64,000 nt of DNA from Streptomyces coacervatus (GCF_029223485.1 NZ_JARHTP010000003.1:558001-622000), one strand, 5' to 3'; positions 1 to 9,109 are shown, numbered from the stretch's first letter. Numbers and translations are program-made. The notes: generated by a model from the letters alone, not told the origin.

Positions 1-1
1 C

Positions 2-52
2 GCCGCGATCATTCTGCTGCTGGGGTACGTGCAGTTCCGGGCGCCGTACTAG
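2..52 (+). CDS. C-terminal end of a membrane protein (5' end outside window)
   Basis: The first 52 bases hold an open frame that ends in TAG at 50-52. It encodes a short hydrophobic tail, AAIILLLGYVQFRAPY, which looks like a last transmembrane segment with a short basic end. The gene enters from the left edge and reads in the same direction as htpX. Function cannot be judged from sixteen residues; a spurious frame is possible. Confidence 0.4.
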   Translation, partial: AAIILLLGYVQFRAPY

Positions 53-192
53 AGGGGCTGTGCTGAGCTGCGGCTGTTCACAGGGACACACAGGGACCTT
101 TTGCAGCTCCTAGGGCCGATCGGAACCACCTCATGGGCCCGGCCGGGTGCACACTTGCAGTGGGACGAGTGCCTGACTGCGGGGTGATGCAG

Positions 193-1110
193 ATGCAGAG
201 CCGCTTCCGGAGCGACCGGCGGCTGACCGTGCGGATGACGGTCACGATGTTCCTGCTCGGGTTGCTGTACGTGGCCTTCGTTGCCGCGTTGATCGTTTTG
301 CTGAAGTCGTGGCTGCTGGTCGTCGTACTGGTGGCGGCGATGTTCGTCGCGCAGTTCTGGTTCTCCGACCGGATCGCGATGTTCGCCATGCGCGGGCGGG
401 TCGTGGAGCGCGAGGAGTATCCCGAGCTGCATGCGGTGATCGACCGGCTGTGTGCGATCGCCGATATGCCGAAGCCGGTGGTCGCCGTGTCCGAGATGGA
501 CATGCCGAACGCGTTCGCCACCGGGCGGAATCCGGATCACGCGGTGGTGTGCGTGACGACCGGGCTGCTGCGCCGGCTGGAGCCCGCGGAGCTGGAGGGC
601 GTACTCGCGCACGAGCTGTCGCACGTGGCGCACAAGGACGTCGCCGTGATCACGATCGCGTCGTTCCTCGGCGTGATCGCGGGGCTGATCGTGCGGTTCG
701 CCTTCTACAGCCAACTGTTCGGCGGCGGACGGCGGGATCAGAACACCGCTGCCGTCTTCGCCGTGGTCATGGCTGTGTCGGCGGCCGTGTACGCGATCAG
801 CTTCCTGCTGATCAGGGCGCTGTCCCGGTATCGGGAGCTGGCCGCGGACCGGGCGGCGGCGCTGCTCACCGGGCGGCCCTCGGCGCTGGCGTCCGCGCTG
901 ACCAAGGTCTCCGGCGACATCGCCCGGATCCCGACCAAGGATCTGCGCACGGCGCAGGCCTTCAACGCCTTCTACTTCACCCCGGCGACCGGCAAGGAGC
1001 CCGGCATCGAGCGGTACTTCTCCACGCACCCGAGCCTGGAGCAGCGGCTCGACCAACTGGGGCGGATCTCCGCCGAGTTGGGTGAGGCGGCGACCCCCGG
1101 AAAGGGATGA
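193..1110 (+). CDS. htpX: HtpX-type membrane zinc metalloprotease (M48)
   Basis: A 305-residue member of the M48 family, which degrades misfolded membrane proteins with its active site facing the cytoplasm. Two N-terminal transmembrane segments (about residues 17-55) come first. The zinc motif HELSH has H140, E141 and H144, and the third ligand is probably E215 in RYRELAADR. Two more hydrophobic segments lie between them. The ATG at 193 was chosen over the ATGs at 133 and 187 because GGGG at 181-184 is then about eight bases upstream and the protein begins MQSRFRSDRR, as in Streptomyces relatives. The next gene starts three bases after the stop, so htpX and pspAB are probably co-transcribed and both act in envelope stress. 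Confidence 0.9.
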   Translation: MQSRFRSDRRLTVRMTVTMFLLGLLYVAFVAALIVLLKSWLLVVVLVAAMFVAQFWFSDRIAMFAMRGRVVEREEYPELHAVIDRLCAIADMPKPVVAVSEMDMPNAFATGRNPDHAVVCVTTGLLRRLEPAELEGVLAHELSHVAHKDVAVITIASFLGVIAGLIVRFAFYSQLFGGGRRDQNTAAVFAVVMAVSAAVYAISFLLIRALSRYRELAADRAAALLTGRPSALASALTKVSGDIARIPTKDLRTAQAFNAFYFTPATGKEPGIERYFSTHPSLEQRLDQLGRISAELGEAATPGKG

Positions 1111-1113
1111 TGC

Positions 1114-1698
1114 ATGGGGCTCTTGGACATTCTGCTCGGCCGTACGAAGCCGGTCCTGCCCGACCTGGACCAGCTCTTCGGGCTGCCGTCGGCGGCCGTG
1201 ACCCTTGAGGCCGCGGCCGGTTTCACGCCGACCGGCACGGGTGCCGTGTGCTTCGCCACGGTCGAGGGCTCGGCCTTCGAGCAGACACACCGGGAGGTCC
1301 AGGCCCTGCTGGACGCGGACGCCGACCGGGACGGCCCTCCGGTGGAACTCAAGCAGGACGAGTTCGGCTACTCCTGGCTGCTCTCCCGCCGCTCCCCCGA
1401 GCAGCTGTCCGAGCTGGTCAACGATCTGCACGCGGTGAACAGCTCGATGGAGGTCAACGGCTTCGGACCGCAGCTGCTGTGCTCCCTGGCCGGTTTCCAG
1501 GGCGAGGGGGGCAGGCCGCTCGCGCTGGTCTATCTCTACAAGCGCGGCACGTTCTATCCGTTCGCACCGCTGCCCGGCGAGGGGCAGCGGCGCGACAACG
1601 CACTGGAACTGCAGGTGAAGGCGGCGCTCGCCGGTGACCTGCGGATGGAGCAGGATCTGAGCCGGTGGTTCCCGGTGTGGGGCGCCCCGGGTCTGTGA
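1114..1698 (+). CDS. pspAB: PspA-associated protein PspAB
   Basis: A 194-residue soluble protein with no signal peptide or membrane segment. The start MGLLDILLGRTKPVLPDLDQLF and the body match the PspAB family that accompanies PspA and HtpX in actinobacteria. The molecular activity of the family is unknown; a role in phage-shock or membrane stress is inferred from its partners. The start lies inside the end of htpX's ribosome-loading region, with GGAAAGGGA just upstream, so translation is probably coupled to htpX. Recognition is from overall sequence character. Confidence 0.75.
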   Translation: MGLLDILLGRTKPVLPDLDQLFGLPSAAVTLEAAAGFTPTGTGAVCFATVEGSAFEQTHREVQALLDADADRDGPPVELKQDEFGYSWLLSRRSPEQLSELVNDLHAVNSSMEVNGFGPQLLCSLAGFQGEGGRPLALVYLYKRGTFYPFAPLPGEGQRRDNALELQVKAALAGDLRMEQDLSRWFPVWGAPGL

Positions 1699-1720
1699 CC
1701 GAGGGCTACCACCACCGGTC

Positions 1721-2032
1721 TCAGTTGCTCTTCTCGCGCTCCTGGCGCCGGGACTCCAGCGGGCGCTCGCGGCGGTAGCGGCGATCCCACTTGGCCTGCT
1801 TGTCACGGCGGTCGCGGTACGCGCGGTAGGTCGACGGCATGGTCCCCGACGACGAGGAGCCGCCGCCCCCCGACGACGACGCGCCGCCACCGCCCGACGA
1901 GGACCCCGACGACGCGTCCCGCCCGTACTGCAAGTACAGGAAGAGCACGGCGACCGCGGCCAGCCACCAGACGTGGTTCCCGAATCCTAAGACGACCAGG
2001 ACGACGGTCCCGGATATGACGATGGTGCCCAT
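1721..2032 (-). CDS. Small single-pass membrane protein with Gly/Ser linker
   Basis: A 103-residue protein with two short hydrophobic stretches near the N-terminus (VVLVVLGF, then WWLAAVAVLFLYL), a low-complexity Gly/Ser linker at about residues 40-65, and a strongly basic, Arg-rich tail. The start at 2032 follows a clear GGAGG. The composition suggests a small membrane protein with a flexible charged tail, cytoplasmic or extracellular. It is conserved-hypothetical in appearance and no function can be given. It converges on pspAB with only 22 bases between stops. Confidence 0.7.
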   Translation of the reverse strand: MGTIVISGTVVLVVLGFGNHVWWLAAVAVLFLYLQYGRDASSGSSSGGGGASSSGGGGSSSSGTMPSTYRAYRDRRDKQAKWDRRYRRERPLESRRQEREKSN

Positions 2033-2249
2033 GACGGGCCTCCGTTTGGGCGTGAGTGATCGAGCGGTGTTGGTGTGTCCTCCCGACGGGGCGCTGGGGG
2101 AAGGGCGTCCGTCCGTCGGTGCGTAGAGAGTAGCCCCGAGTCCGCAGGGTGATGCCTGTCCTGCGGAAAGAGGGGGTGGGCAGCTCCGCAACGTGTGTCC
2201 AGAGTACGGACGCGATCACTCGCCGTGCATCTGGTTTTCCGCGCCCCGC

Positions 2250-2984
2250 CTACTCCGCGGGCACCTCCAGCCGCCGTTCCACTACCTCGCGGGCCACATC
2301 CGTCAGACGACGGCGGTTCGAGCGGGCATGGCTGCGCAGCAGACGGAAGGCCTCGTCGACCGTGATGGAGAGCCGGGCGGCGAGGGTGCCCTTGGCCTGT
2401 TCGATGACGATACGGCTGGTCAGAGCCTGGCCCAGCTGGTCGGCCAGGGCGCGGGTCTCGCGCAGGCGCCGGTCCCGTTCCAGGGGCCAGCCGGCGGCGT
2501 CGGTGAGTGACTGGCCGAGCGCCAGGAGCTCGGCGGGCAGCGGTGTGCCGCCGCGGCCCAGCAGCACCAGGGCGCCCAGGGTGTCGTCGCCGACGTGCAG
2601 GGGCAGGGCGGCGGTGCGGCCGTAGCCCAGTTGCCGGGCCCGGGCTGTGTAGCGCGGCCAGTCCCGGCGGGCCTGTTCTCCGTCGAGGGCGGTGTCCGGC
2701 ACCGGGCGTCCGGTGCGGCAGGCTTCCCGTCCCGGTCCCTCACTGAGGTCGGCGGCGTCCTGCGCCAGCCGCATCAGTTCCTCGCCGGTGCCGGCCACCT
2801 GGGCGGGCGTGTGTTCGTCGGGGACGTACAGCACGATCGCGGCGCAGTCTCCGAGGAGCTCGGTTGCGTGCGCGGCGAGGGACGCGAGCAGCCCGGCCGG
2901 GTCGGAGGGCTCGGTGACCGGGCTCCTGGCCAGGTCGACGAACGCCCGTGCGAGCCGCTGCTGTGTCAGTGGCATGGAGGTCAT
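2250..2984 (-). CDS. GAF-ANTAR protein (putative RNA-binding antiterminator)
   Basis: A 244-residue protein with a GAF sensory domain at about residues 25-160 and a C-terminal ANTAR domain at about 175-240. The ANTAR core reads RIVIEQAKGTLAARL, followed by EAFRLLRSHAR. ANTAR domains of this family bind paired hexaloop hairpins in nascent RNA to prevent termination; the GAF ligand is unknown. The ATG at 2984 has AAGGGG about six bases upstream; the internal ATG at 2975 does not. This is the last gene of a minus-strand run (CheB, CheR-PAS, GAF-ANTAR, GAF-ANTAR), 83 bases after its neighbour. Confidence 0.85.
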   Translation of the reverse strand: MTSMPLTQQRLARAFVDLARSPVTEPSDPAGLLASLAAHATELLGDCAAIVLYVPDEHTPAQVAGTGEELMRLAQDAADLSEGPGREACRTGRPVPDTALDGEQARRDWPRYTARARQLGYGRTAALPLHVGDDTLGALVLLGRGGTPLPAELLALGQSLTDAAGWPLERDRRLRETRALADQLGQALTSRIVIEQAKGTLAARLSITVDEAFRLLRSHARSNRRRLTDVAREVVERRLEVPAE

Positions 2985-3067
2985 CGGTTCCCCTTGGCGT
3001 TTCGGACGTCCGTCGCGGACCGAGTTCCGCAGTGTTCCTTGTCCATGTCCTGGCGTCTCCCTCTGCT

Positions 3068-3931
3068 TCAGCCGAGACGCAGCTCGCGCCGCACGATGCG
3101 GTCCGCCACGGTGTGCGCGGAGACGCCTTCGGCGAAGGCGTGTGCCTTGATCAGTTCGAGTGCATCGGTCACCGAGCAGTCGAGCTGTTCGGAGACCATG
3201 CCGGTGGCCTGGTGCACCAAGGCCCTCAGGTCGACGGCGCCGTAGAGCCCGGGGTCGCCGTCCGGGTTGAGGATCATGGACTCTGTCAGGGCCTCGGCGA
3301 CCTCGCGAAAGGTGCCCGAACCGACCAGGCCCGGCGCCGGGTCGAAGACCGCGAGAGCGCCGACGCACACCCCCGCCAGGCTGAGCGGTACGGCTGCCAC
3401 CTCGGCGATGCCGAGTTCCGTGACGGCGGGCCCGTAGCCGGGCCAGCGCTCGGCCAGCGCCGGACCGGTCGCCGACACCGGGCGGATCTCGGCCGTGGCG
3501 TCCCTGGCCGGGCCTTCGCCGAGCAGGAACTCCAGCTCCTGGGCGGAGCGGGACGGTTCGTCGGAGGCGGCCAGGGCGAGCTGGTCGAGGGTCGCCCCGA
3601 CCAGCGTGAGGGCGGCGCTGCGGGTGCCGCAGGCCGCCGCGACTCCGGTCATGAACATGGGGCGCGGCGTGTTCCCCGCTCCGGCCCATTTCCCGAACCG
3701 GGCCACATAGTCGCTCTGCAGACGCGCGGAGATGTCGTGACAGGCGGCCGTCGACCGGTGCAGAGCGGCGATCCGCAGATGAACACTCCTGAGCACATCC
3801 GTGGGGGCGTCGTCGGCGAGGGTCTCGTGGTGCTCGGCGCGACCGGTCTCGTGCGCCGAACGAGCACGCGCCGCATCGGCGTTCCGCTGCGCGGAAGCCA
3901 TGGGATCGCGGGCCCCATCTCCGGTGGCCAT
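3068..3931 (-). CDS. GAF-ANTAR protein (second copy)
   Basis: A 287-residue protein with an Arg/Ala-rich N-terminal helix, a GAF-like domain at about residues 85-215, and a C-terminal ANTAR domain at about 225-285 (LVHQATGMVSEQLDCSV, then ALELIKAHAFAEG). Same architecture as the following gene but clearly diverged, so probably an old duplication. It starts 24 bases after the CheR-PAS stop. No strong ribosome site precedes 3931; an ATG at 3901 is an alternative. Likely to read out the state of the CheB/CheR-type signalling proteins as an RNA-level regulator, which is inference from the operon. Confidence 0.82.
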   Translation of the reverse strand: MATGDGARDPMASAQRNADAARARSAHETGRAEHHETLADDAPTDVLRSVHLRIAALHRSTAACHDISARLQSDYVARFGKWAGAGNTPRPMFMTGVAAACGTRSAALTLVGATLDQLALAASDEPSRSAQELEFLLGEGPARDATAEIRPVSATGPALAERWPGYGPAVTELGIAEVAAVPLSLAGVCVGALAVFDPAPGLVGSGTFREVAEALTESMILNPDGDPGLYGAVDLRALVHQATGMVSEQLDCSVTDALELIKAHAFAEGVSAHTVADRIVRRELRLG

Positions 3932-3955
3932 GCCGAAAGCCTACGCCCCGGGTTC

Positions 3956-5833
3956 TCATCCGGAGCTGTTTGTCCGGCCTTCTTCCATGAGCAGAACTAC
4001 TCCGCCGTTGTGCCCGTCGAAGGGGCTGGACTGCACCATGCAGGTGATCGACCTGCCCAGGCGGTTCATGGCTGCCACGGGCAGCGGCGCGCCCCGCCTG
4101 CCCGTCTTGAGGCACATCTGGATGGCCTGGCGCAGCTTCTCGGTGGGCAGCCCGAAGTCCAAGGTGTAGAAGGGCTGGTCGATGACCTCGTCGGGGCGCA
4201 GGCCCCACAGGTCGACGGCGCCGCGATTCCAGCTCTTGACCTTCAGGTCCTGGTCCAGGACGACGACTCCGGCGGCGACGGAGGTCAGCACGGCCTCCAG
4301 GAAGGTGCGGGCCTCGTCCAGCTCCTCGGTGCGGACCCGCATCTCCTCGTTCATGGTCTCCAGTTCCTCGTTGCCGGACTGGAGTTCCTCGTTCGTCGTC
4401 TCCAACTCCTCATTGGTGGACTGGAGTTCCTCGTTCGTGGTCTCCAGCTCCTCGATGCTCGACTGGAGTTCCTCGTTCGTCGTCTCCAACTCCTCATTGG
4501 TGGACTGGAGTTCCTCGTACGCCGTCTCAAGATCCTCGCGTACGCGCTTGATCTCGGACTTGAGCTGGGTGGCGAGGGTCACGTCGGTGAACGTGATGTT
4601 GATGGCAGCCGCCAATCCGTCGAGGCCGGTCAGCGGTTGGACGAGGATGTCGAAGTACTGCACATCGTCGCCGGCCCGGCGCTCGGCGCCGTTGACCCGC
4701 AGGGTGCGCCGCTCGTGAGTCGCCTGTTCGATCAGGGAACGCAGTTCGACGGGGCGGTAGGAGATCTCCAGATCCTGGAAGGGGCGCCCGATGTCGTTCG
4801 GGGAGAGGCCGAACTGCACGCGCGCGTGGCTGTTGACGAAGATGACCAGGCCGTCGCGGTCGACGGCCACGGCCGCGCTCGGCGTCGAGTCGAGGATGAG
4901 GTCACGCAGCTGCCGGTGACGGGCCATGCTGTGCAGCTCGCCGCTCATTCCGGTCCTGATCTTCACCGGGGCGGGGTGGTAGGGCGGGGCGGCCTCGCCG
5001 GGGCGGCGCCGGAAGACGCGCTGCCGCATGCTCACCACGTCGAACCGTTCGGTGTCGTTGAGCAGCATCTCCGCCTTGCCGAGGAACAGGAAGCCGTTCT
5101 CGCGCAGCGCGAAGCGGAACCGGTCGACGATCTGTGTCTGCGCCTCGACGTTGAAGTACATCAGCGTGTTGCGGCACACCAGCAGGTCGAGCCGGGAGAT
5201 CGGGGCGTCACGGGTGATGTCGTGGCGGCCGAAGATCACCCTGCGGCGCAGGTCGGGGCGGAAGACGAAGCGGGCGCCGCTCTGGTCGAAGTACTTGTCG
5301 CGCAGCTCGGGATCCAGCTGCGCGAGGACCTTGGCCGGATACAGACCGGAGCGGGCGTCGCGCAGGGCCTCGTCGTCGACGTCCGTGCCGTAGATCTTGA
5401 CCCGCTCCAGTGTTTCGTCAAAGCCCAGCGTCTCGGCGAACATGATCGCCAGGGAGTACGCCTCCTCGCCGCTGGAGCAGCCCGCGCTCCACACCCGGAT
5501 CTCCTCGTCCGTTCCGGTCTGCGCGAGCAGCTCGGGCATCACCTCGCGCTGCAGGAAGGTCCAGGCGTCGGGGTCGCGGAAGAGGGAGGTGACGTTGATC
5601 AGGATGGTGTTGAACAGAGCGTTGAATTCATCCGCATTGGTCTCCAGGCGGTCGCGGTAGTCGGAGTACGACTGCACGTGTGCGTCGGACATGCGCTTGC
5701 GGATGCGGCGGCCGAGCGAGGACCGCTTGTAACCGGTGAAATCGAAGCCGCGGGCATCCCTGAGGAAACCGAGGAGTTCCTCCAGTTCCTCGTCGGTCTC
5801 CAGATCCGTCTGTCCGTCACCCATCGCTGCCAT
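3956..5833 (-). CDS. CheR-type methyltransferase with PAS domains and heptad coiled coil
   Basis: A 625-residue protein. The order is a CheR N-terminal helical domain (about 12-70), a SAM-dependent CheR methyltransferase (about 75-270, motif VWSAGCSSGEEAYSLA), a PAS domain (about 290-400), a coiled coil of near-perfect heptads of the type ELQSTNE/ELETTNE (about 433-498), and a second PAS domain (about 505-610). In chemotactic bacteria CheR methylates receptors, but no receptor is encoded here. CheB stops nine bases upstream of this ATG, and a GTG at 5836 is an alternative start, so the two are coupled. Elsewhere CheB and CheR-PAS are often one fused polypeptide; here they are separate. Confidence 0.88.
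   Translation of the reverse strand: MAAMGDGQTDLETDEELEELLGFLRDARGFDFTGYKRSSLGRRIRKRMSDAHVQSYSDYRDRLETNADEFNALFNTILINVTSLFRDPDAWTFLQREVMPELLAQTGTDEEIRVWSAGCSSGEEAYSLAIMFAETLGFDETLERVKIYGTDVDDEALRDARSGLYPAKVLAQLDPELRDKYFDQSGARFVFRPDLRRRVIFGRHDITRDAPISRLDLLVCRNTLMYFNVEAQTQIVDRFRFALRENGFLFLGKAEMLLNDTERFDVVSMRQRVFRRRPGEAAPPYHPAPVKIRTGMSGELHSMARHRQLRDLILDSTPSAAVAVDRDGLVIFVNSHARVQFGLSPNDIGRPFQDLEISYRPVELRSLIEQATHERRTLRVNGAERRAGDDVQYFDILVQPLTGLDGLAAAINITFTDVTLATQLKSEIKRVREDLETAYEELQSTNEELETTNEELQSSIEELETTNEELQSTNEELETTNEELQSGNEELETMNEEMRVRTEELDEARTFLEAVLTSVAAGVVVLDQDLKVKSWNRGAVDLWGLRPDEVIDQPFYTLDFGLPTEKLRQAIQMCLKTGRRGAPLPVAAMNRLGRSITCMVQSSPFDGHNGGVVLLMEEGRTNSSG
4338..4535 (-). repeat. 21-bp/84-bp tandem coding repeat (coiled-coil heptads)
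   Basis: Inside the CheR-PAS gene, 21-base units encode successive heptads alternating ELQSTNE-like and ELETTNE-like. A stretch of about 58 bases beginning at 4378 recurs almost unchanged at 4462, an offset of 84 bases or 28 residues. The offset is a multiple of three and of seven, so expansion or contraction would keep frame and coiled-coil phase. Confidence 0.85.
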
Positions 5834-5841
5834 CACTGCTG

Positions 5842-6441
5842 CTATTGCCTCTTGGTTTCGACAAGTCCGCGGATCACCGCGGCGATCTCTTCCAGAGGTA
5901 GCACGAAGTCCACTGAGCCCGTACCCACCGCGGCGTCCGGCATGCCTCTGAATTCCGCCGTCGCCGGATCCTGCACGATGACCGTGCCGCCGCGCGACTT
6001 GACGGCGTCCACCCCCATCGCCCCGTCCCGCCCCGTCCCGGTGAGCACGCATGCGATGGCCTTCGGTCCGTACGCCCCCGCCACCGACTCGAACAGCAGG
6101 TCGGCGGAGGGGCGCACGAAGTGGACCAGCTCGCTGTCGGTGAGGGTGAGCAGGCCGCCGGGGCGGACGAGGAGGTGCCGGTCGGGCGGTGCGATGTAGA
6201 CCGTGCCGGGGCAGGTCCGCTCGTGGTCGCCGGCGAGCTTCACCTGCAGCGGCGTACGACGGGCGAGGACCTCGGCGATCACGGTGCGGTGCCGGGGGTC
6301 GAGGTGCTGCACGACCAGGACCGGCACCGGGAGGTCGGCGTCCAGGGCGCTGAGCAGGGTACCGAGGCCGTTGATGCCGCCGGCTGAGGAGGCGACGGCG
6401 ACGACCTCGAAGCCGTCGGGTGCGGGCGAAGTGGACTCCAC
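5842..6441 (-). CDS. CheB-type methylesterase domain protein, no receiver domain
   Basis: A 199-residue stand-alone CheB catalytic domain. The serine-hydrolase-like triad is visible: S19 in ASSAGG, H46 in VVQHLD and D139 in GTGRDGAMG. The N-terminal response-regulator domain of classical CheB is absent, so control must come from elsewhere, perhaps from the adjacent CheR-PAS protein. The start is GTG at 6441 with no obvious ribosome site. It lies 21 bases after a broken DUF2252 gene on the same strand. Streptomyces are non-motile, so the substrate is unlikely to be a chemoreceptor. Confidence 0.87.
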   Translation of the reverse strand: MESTSPAPDGFEVVAVASSAGGINGLGTLLSALDADLPVPVLVVQHLDPRHRTVIAEVLARRTPLQVKLAGDHERTCPGTVYIAPPDRHLLVRPGGLLTLTDSELVHFVRPSADLLFESVAGAYGPKAIACVLTGTGRDGAMGVDAVKSRGGTVIVQDPATAEFRGMPDAAVGTGSVDFVLPLEEIAAVIRGLVETKRQ

Positions 6442-6462
6442 GAGGCCAGCGTAGGCCCGATG

Positions 6463-7618
6463 TCACGACTCTGGGGCCGCCCGGACCACGCCTGCGGCGA
6501 TCGCGGCACCCAGAGTGGCATGGTCGGCTGCGGTCTGGTCGGCGTAGGCCAGTGCGAAGTCGGCGACGGCCTGCTCGAAGGTGTCGGCGCCGCCCAGGTA
6601 GGCGGCGATCGCAATGCGGTCACCGGAGCGGGCGTGCGCGCGGGCCAGGGCGGTCCCGCACAGCCGGGCGTACGCCAGGAGGTCGGCAGGGCTCATCCCG
6701 GCGACGTCCGCGGAGCCCTTCATATCGCGCAGCTGCCGCCAGTAGAAGGCCCGCCCCCCGGGGCCCGGACATCCACCCCAGGAAGATGTCACTCGCCGCC
6801 TGCAACAGCCGCTGACCTGCGACGACCCGATACCCGGGATGAACGTACGGCCCGCTCGGCAGATGCTCCTCCAGTACGGACTTCCGGGCCTCCTTGATCT
6901 GTCGCAGGCGCCGGCGGGTTGGAGGAGCGGCGGATCCTGGATGATCCTTCGCCGCCCGTCGATCACCTCGGTGAGCTTGCCGACGGCCTGCAGGCTGGTG
7001 CGGCGGCGGGCCCGGGTGAGGCTGTACTCGACATCGCGGCGCCTGCGGGCCGAGCGGGCGAGGGGCAGCAGCTGCTCGGCCTCGATGCGCTCGTAGCAGA
7101 CGGCGAGCTCGCCCCGCCGGGCCAGGCGCCGCATGGCGGTCCGGTAGGCGGCCGCCGCCTCCAGCGTGGCGCGGCGGACCTTGTCCTCGGAGTGCCCGTT
7201 CGCACGCCCGGCCACGGCGACGGAGGCCGCAAGCCGTTGGACGTCCCACTCGAAGGGCCCGGGGAACGTCTCGTCGAAGTCGTTGAGATCGAAGAGCAGC
7301 GCCCGCTCCGGGGAGGCGTACAGACCGAAGTTCAGCAGGTGAGCGTCGCCGCACAGCTGCACGGTGAGCCCGGTGTGCGCCCGGGACGCGAGGTCGGCGG
7401 CCATCACGGCGGCCGCCCCGCGCAGGAAGGCGGACGGCGACGCGGCCATCCGCCCGTACCGGATCGGCAGCAGCTCGGGCAGCCGGTCGCGCCCCTGCCG
7501 CTCCAGTACGGCGACGGGGTCGTGCCGGTCGACGGCGGGATCCACGCGGCGTGCGCGGAACGGAGACGCGTTTGCCGGCGGCCCGGCCGACCTCGGCACG
7601 GGCCACGGGCGTGATCAT
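6463..7618 (-). pseudogene. Degraded DUF2252 protein gene (frameshifts and internal deletion)
   Basis: Two frames together spell a DUF2252 protein. Frame B gives an N-terminus from the ATG at 7618 (GRAAGKRV). Frame A then gives the core (DPVAVLERQ, PIRYGRM, VQLCGDAHLLNFG, DLNDFDETFPGPFEWD). At about 6898 the reading returns to frame B (QIKEARKSVLEEHLP, QAASDIFLGW), and at about 6767 back to frame A (RAFYWRQLRDMKG) near a four-C run. Between QDPPLL and QIKEAR the family normally has several dozen more residues, which are missing. Three shifts plus a deletion mean no full product. The family resembles phosphotransferase-type kinases, with unknown substrate. Confidence 0.8.
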
Positions 7619-7811
7619 GACGCCCACCGCTGCATCCGGCGCCTGCCCATCACGCCTCCCGCCGCCTCTTGATCGCAGTGAAGGCGTACGAGGGGGTGCG
7701 CACATGCCGGGCACGGGGATCGGGTGAAACAGGCTTCCCGGGCCCGTTGTCAGTGCCGTCGTGCAGGATGAGATCACGGGTGGTCATTGGACGGGGGACG
7801 GGGAGGCCGGT

Positions 7812-8996
7812 ATGGGCGACGGTATGCGGTACATCGGGGCGGCGGAGCGGAGGGCTCGGCTTGCGCTGCGGCAGCGGCTGGCCCCGGCGGCGCGGGCGGA
7901 CAGCCCGGAGGAGGTGGCCGGCACGCTGGTCGCGCTGCACGGGTCGGATCCGGCGACGGTGCATCTGGCCGTGGGCGCACGGCTCGCGGACGCGGCGAGA
8001 ACCGTGCCGGAGACCGAGCGGGCGCTGTACGGGGACCGTTCCCTGGTCCGTATGCACGGCATGCGGCACACCGTGTTCGTGTTCCCGACGGACCTCACCG
8101 CCGTCGTGCACGCCTCGACCGGCCTCACGGTCGCCGGACGCGAACGGGCCTCCCTGCTCAAGGACATGGCGAAGGCCGGGGCACCGGACGCGGCCTGGCT
8201 GAAGGACGTCGAGGAGTCCGCGCTCGCCGCGCTGGCCCGGCGCGGTCAGGCGACGGCGGCCGAACTCGCCCAGGACGAACCGCGGTTGAGAGAGCAGTTC
8301 GTGTACGCGGCCGGGAAGAGCTACGAGGGCATGCACACCGTCTCGACCCGGCTGCTGAGGGTGCTGGGCGTGGAGGGCAAGGTCGTACGGGGGCGGCCGC
8401 TCGGCTCGTGGACGTCCAGCCAGTTCCGGTGGGCGGTGGCGCCGCCGCACCCCGAACTCGACGTGGCCGAGGCGCAGGCGGCCCTGCTCGGCCGCTGGCT
8501 CACGGCGTGCGGTCCGGCCACGGAGGCCGACCTGAAGTGGTGGACGGGTTGGAAGGTGACGGACGTACGGCGTGCACTGGCGGCGATCGGCGCGCAGCCG
8601 GTGTCGCTGGACGAGGGCACGGGGTACGTCGTCGCCGGCGACGTCGATCCGGTGGCCGACCCCGCCGAGCCGTGGGCCGCGCTGTTGCCCGCGCTGGATC
8701 CGACGGCGATGGGCTGGCGGGAGCGGGACTGGTATCTCGCACCGGAGTTGCGTCCGCCGCTGTTCGACTACAGCGGGAACGTGGGGCCGACGGTGTGGTG
8801 GAACGGCCGGGTGGTGGGCGGCTGGGCCCAGCGCCCCGACGGCGAGATCGCCTGGCGGCTGCTCGACACGGACGGTGTCGGGCGGGAGGGCGAGGCCGCG
8901 ATCGCGGCGGAGGCGGAGCGGCTGCGGGGGTGGGTGGGGGCGACGAAGGTCACTCCGCGCTTCCGGACGCCGCTGGAACGGGAGTTGGCGGGGTAG
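7812..8996 (+). CDS. Winged-helix DNA-binding domain protein (YcaQ/HTH_42-like)
   Basis: A 394-residue protein of the winged-helix family often annotated HTH_42. Recognisable segments are SLVRMHGMRHTVFVFP near residues 77-92 and a central helix-rich region. The C-terminal SGNVGPTVWWNGRVVGGW is typical of the end of the family. Relatives include proteins for DNA crosslink or toxin repair (AlkX/YcaQ), but most Streptomyces copies are untested, so a DNA glycosylase role is only a possibility. The ATG at 7812 is chosen because GGGGAGG lies six bases upstream. Confidence 0.75.
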   Translation: MGDGMRYIGAAERRARLALRQRLAPAARADSPEEVAGTLVALHGSDPATVHLAVGARLADAARTVPETERALYGDRSLVRMHGMRHTVFVFPTDLTAVVHASTGLTVAGRERASLLKDMAKAGAPDAAWLKDVEESALAALARRGQATAAELAQDEPRLREQFVYAAGKSYEGMHTVSTRLLRVLGVEGKVVRGRPLGSWTSSQFRWAVAPPHPELDVAEAQAALLGRWLTACGPATEADLKWWTGWKVTDVRRALAAIGAQPVSLDEGTGYVVAGDVDPVADPAEPWAALLPALDPTAMGWRERDWYLAPELRPPLFDYSGNVGPTVWWNGRVVGGWAQRPDGEIAWRLLDTDGVGREGEAAIAAEAERLRGWVGATKVTPRFRTPLERELAG

Positions 8997-9109
8997 GGAC
9001 GGGTCGGTGGCGCCGAGGATTTTCTCGCCCCCGCCGCCCCTACCCGTCCCGCCCCCAGGGGCGCTGCCCCTTCGACCCCGATTCCGGGGGCCAGCCCCCG
9101 GACCCCCGC

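Noticed and set aside
4378..4530. Possible CRISPR-like array because of short regular repeats
   Set aside because: Repeats are contiguous, encode heptads in frame and have no variable spacers.
2948..6199. A 1083-codon plus-strand frame across the ANTAR and CheR genes
   Set aside because: It lies opposite genes with clear domains, starts and ribosome sites. Its product is Gly/Val/Arg-rich without recognisable motifs.
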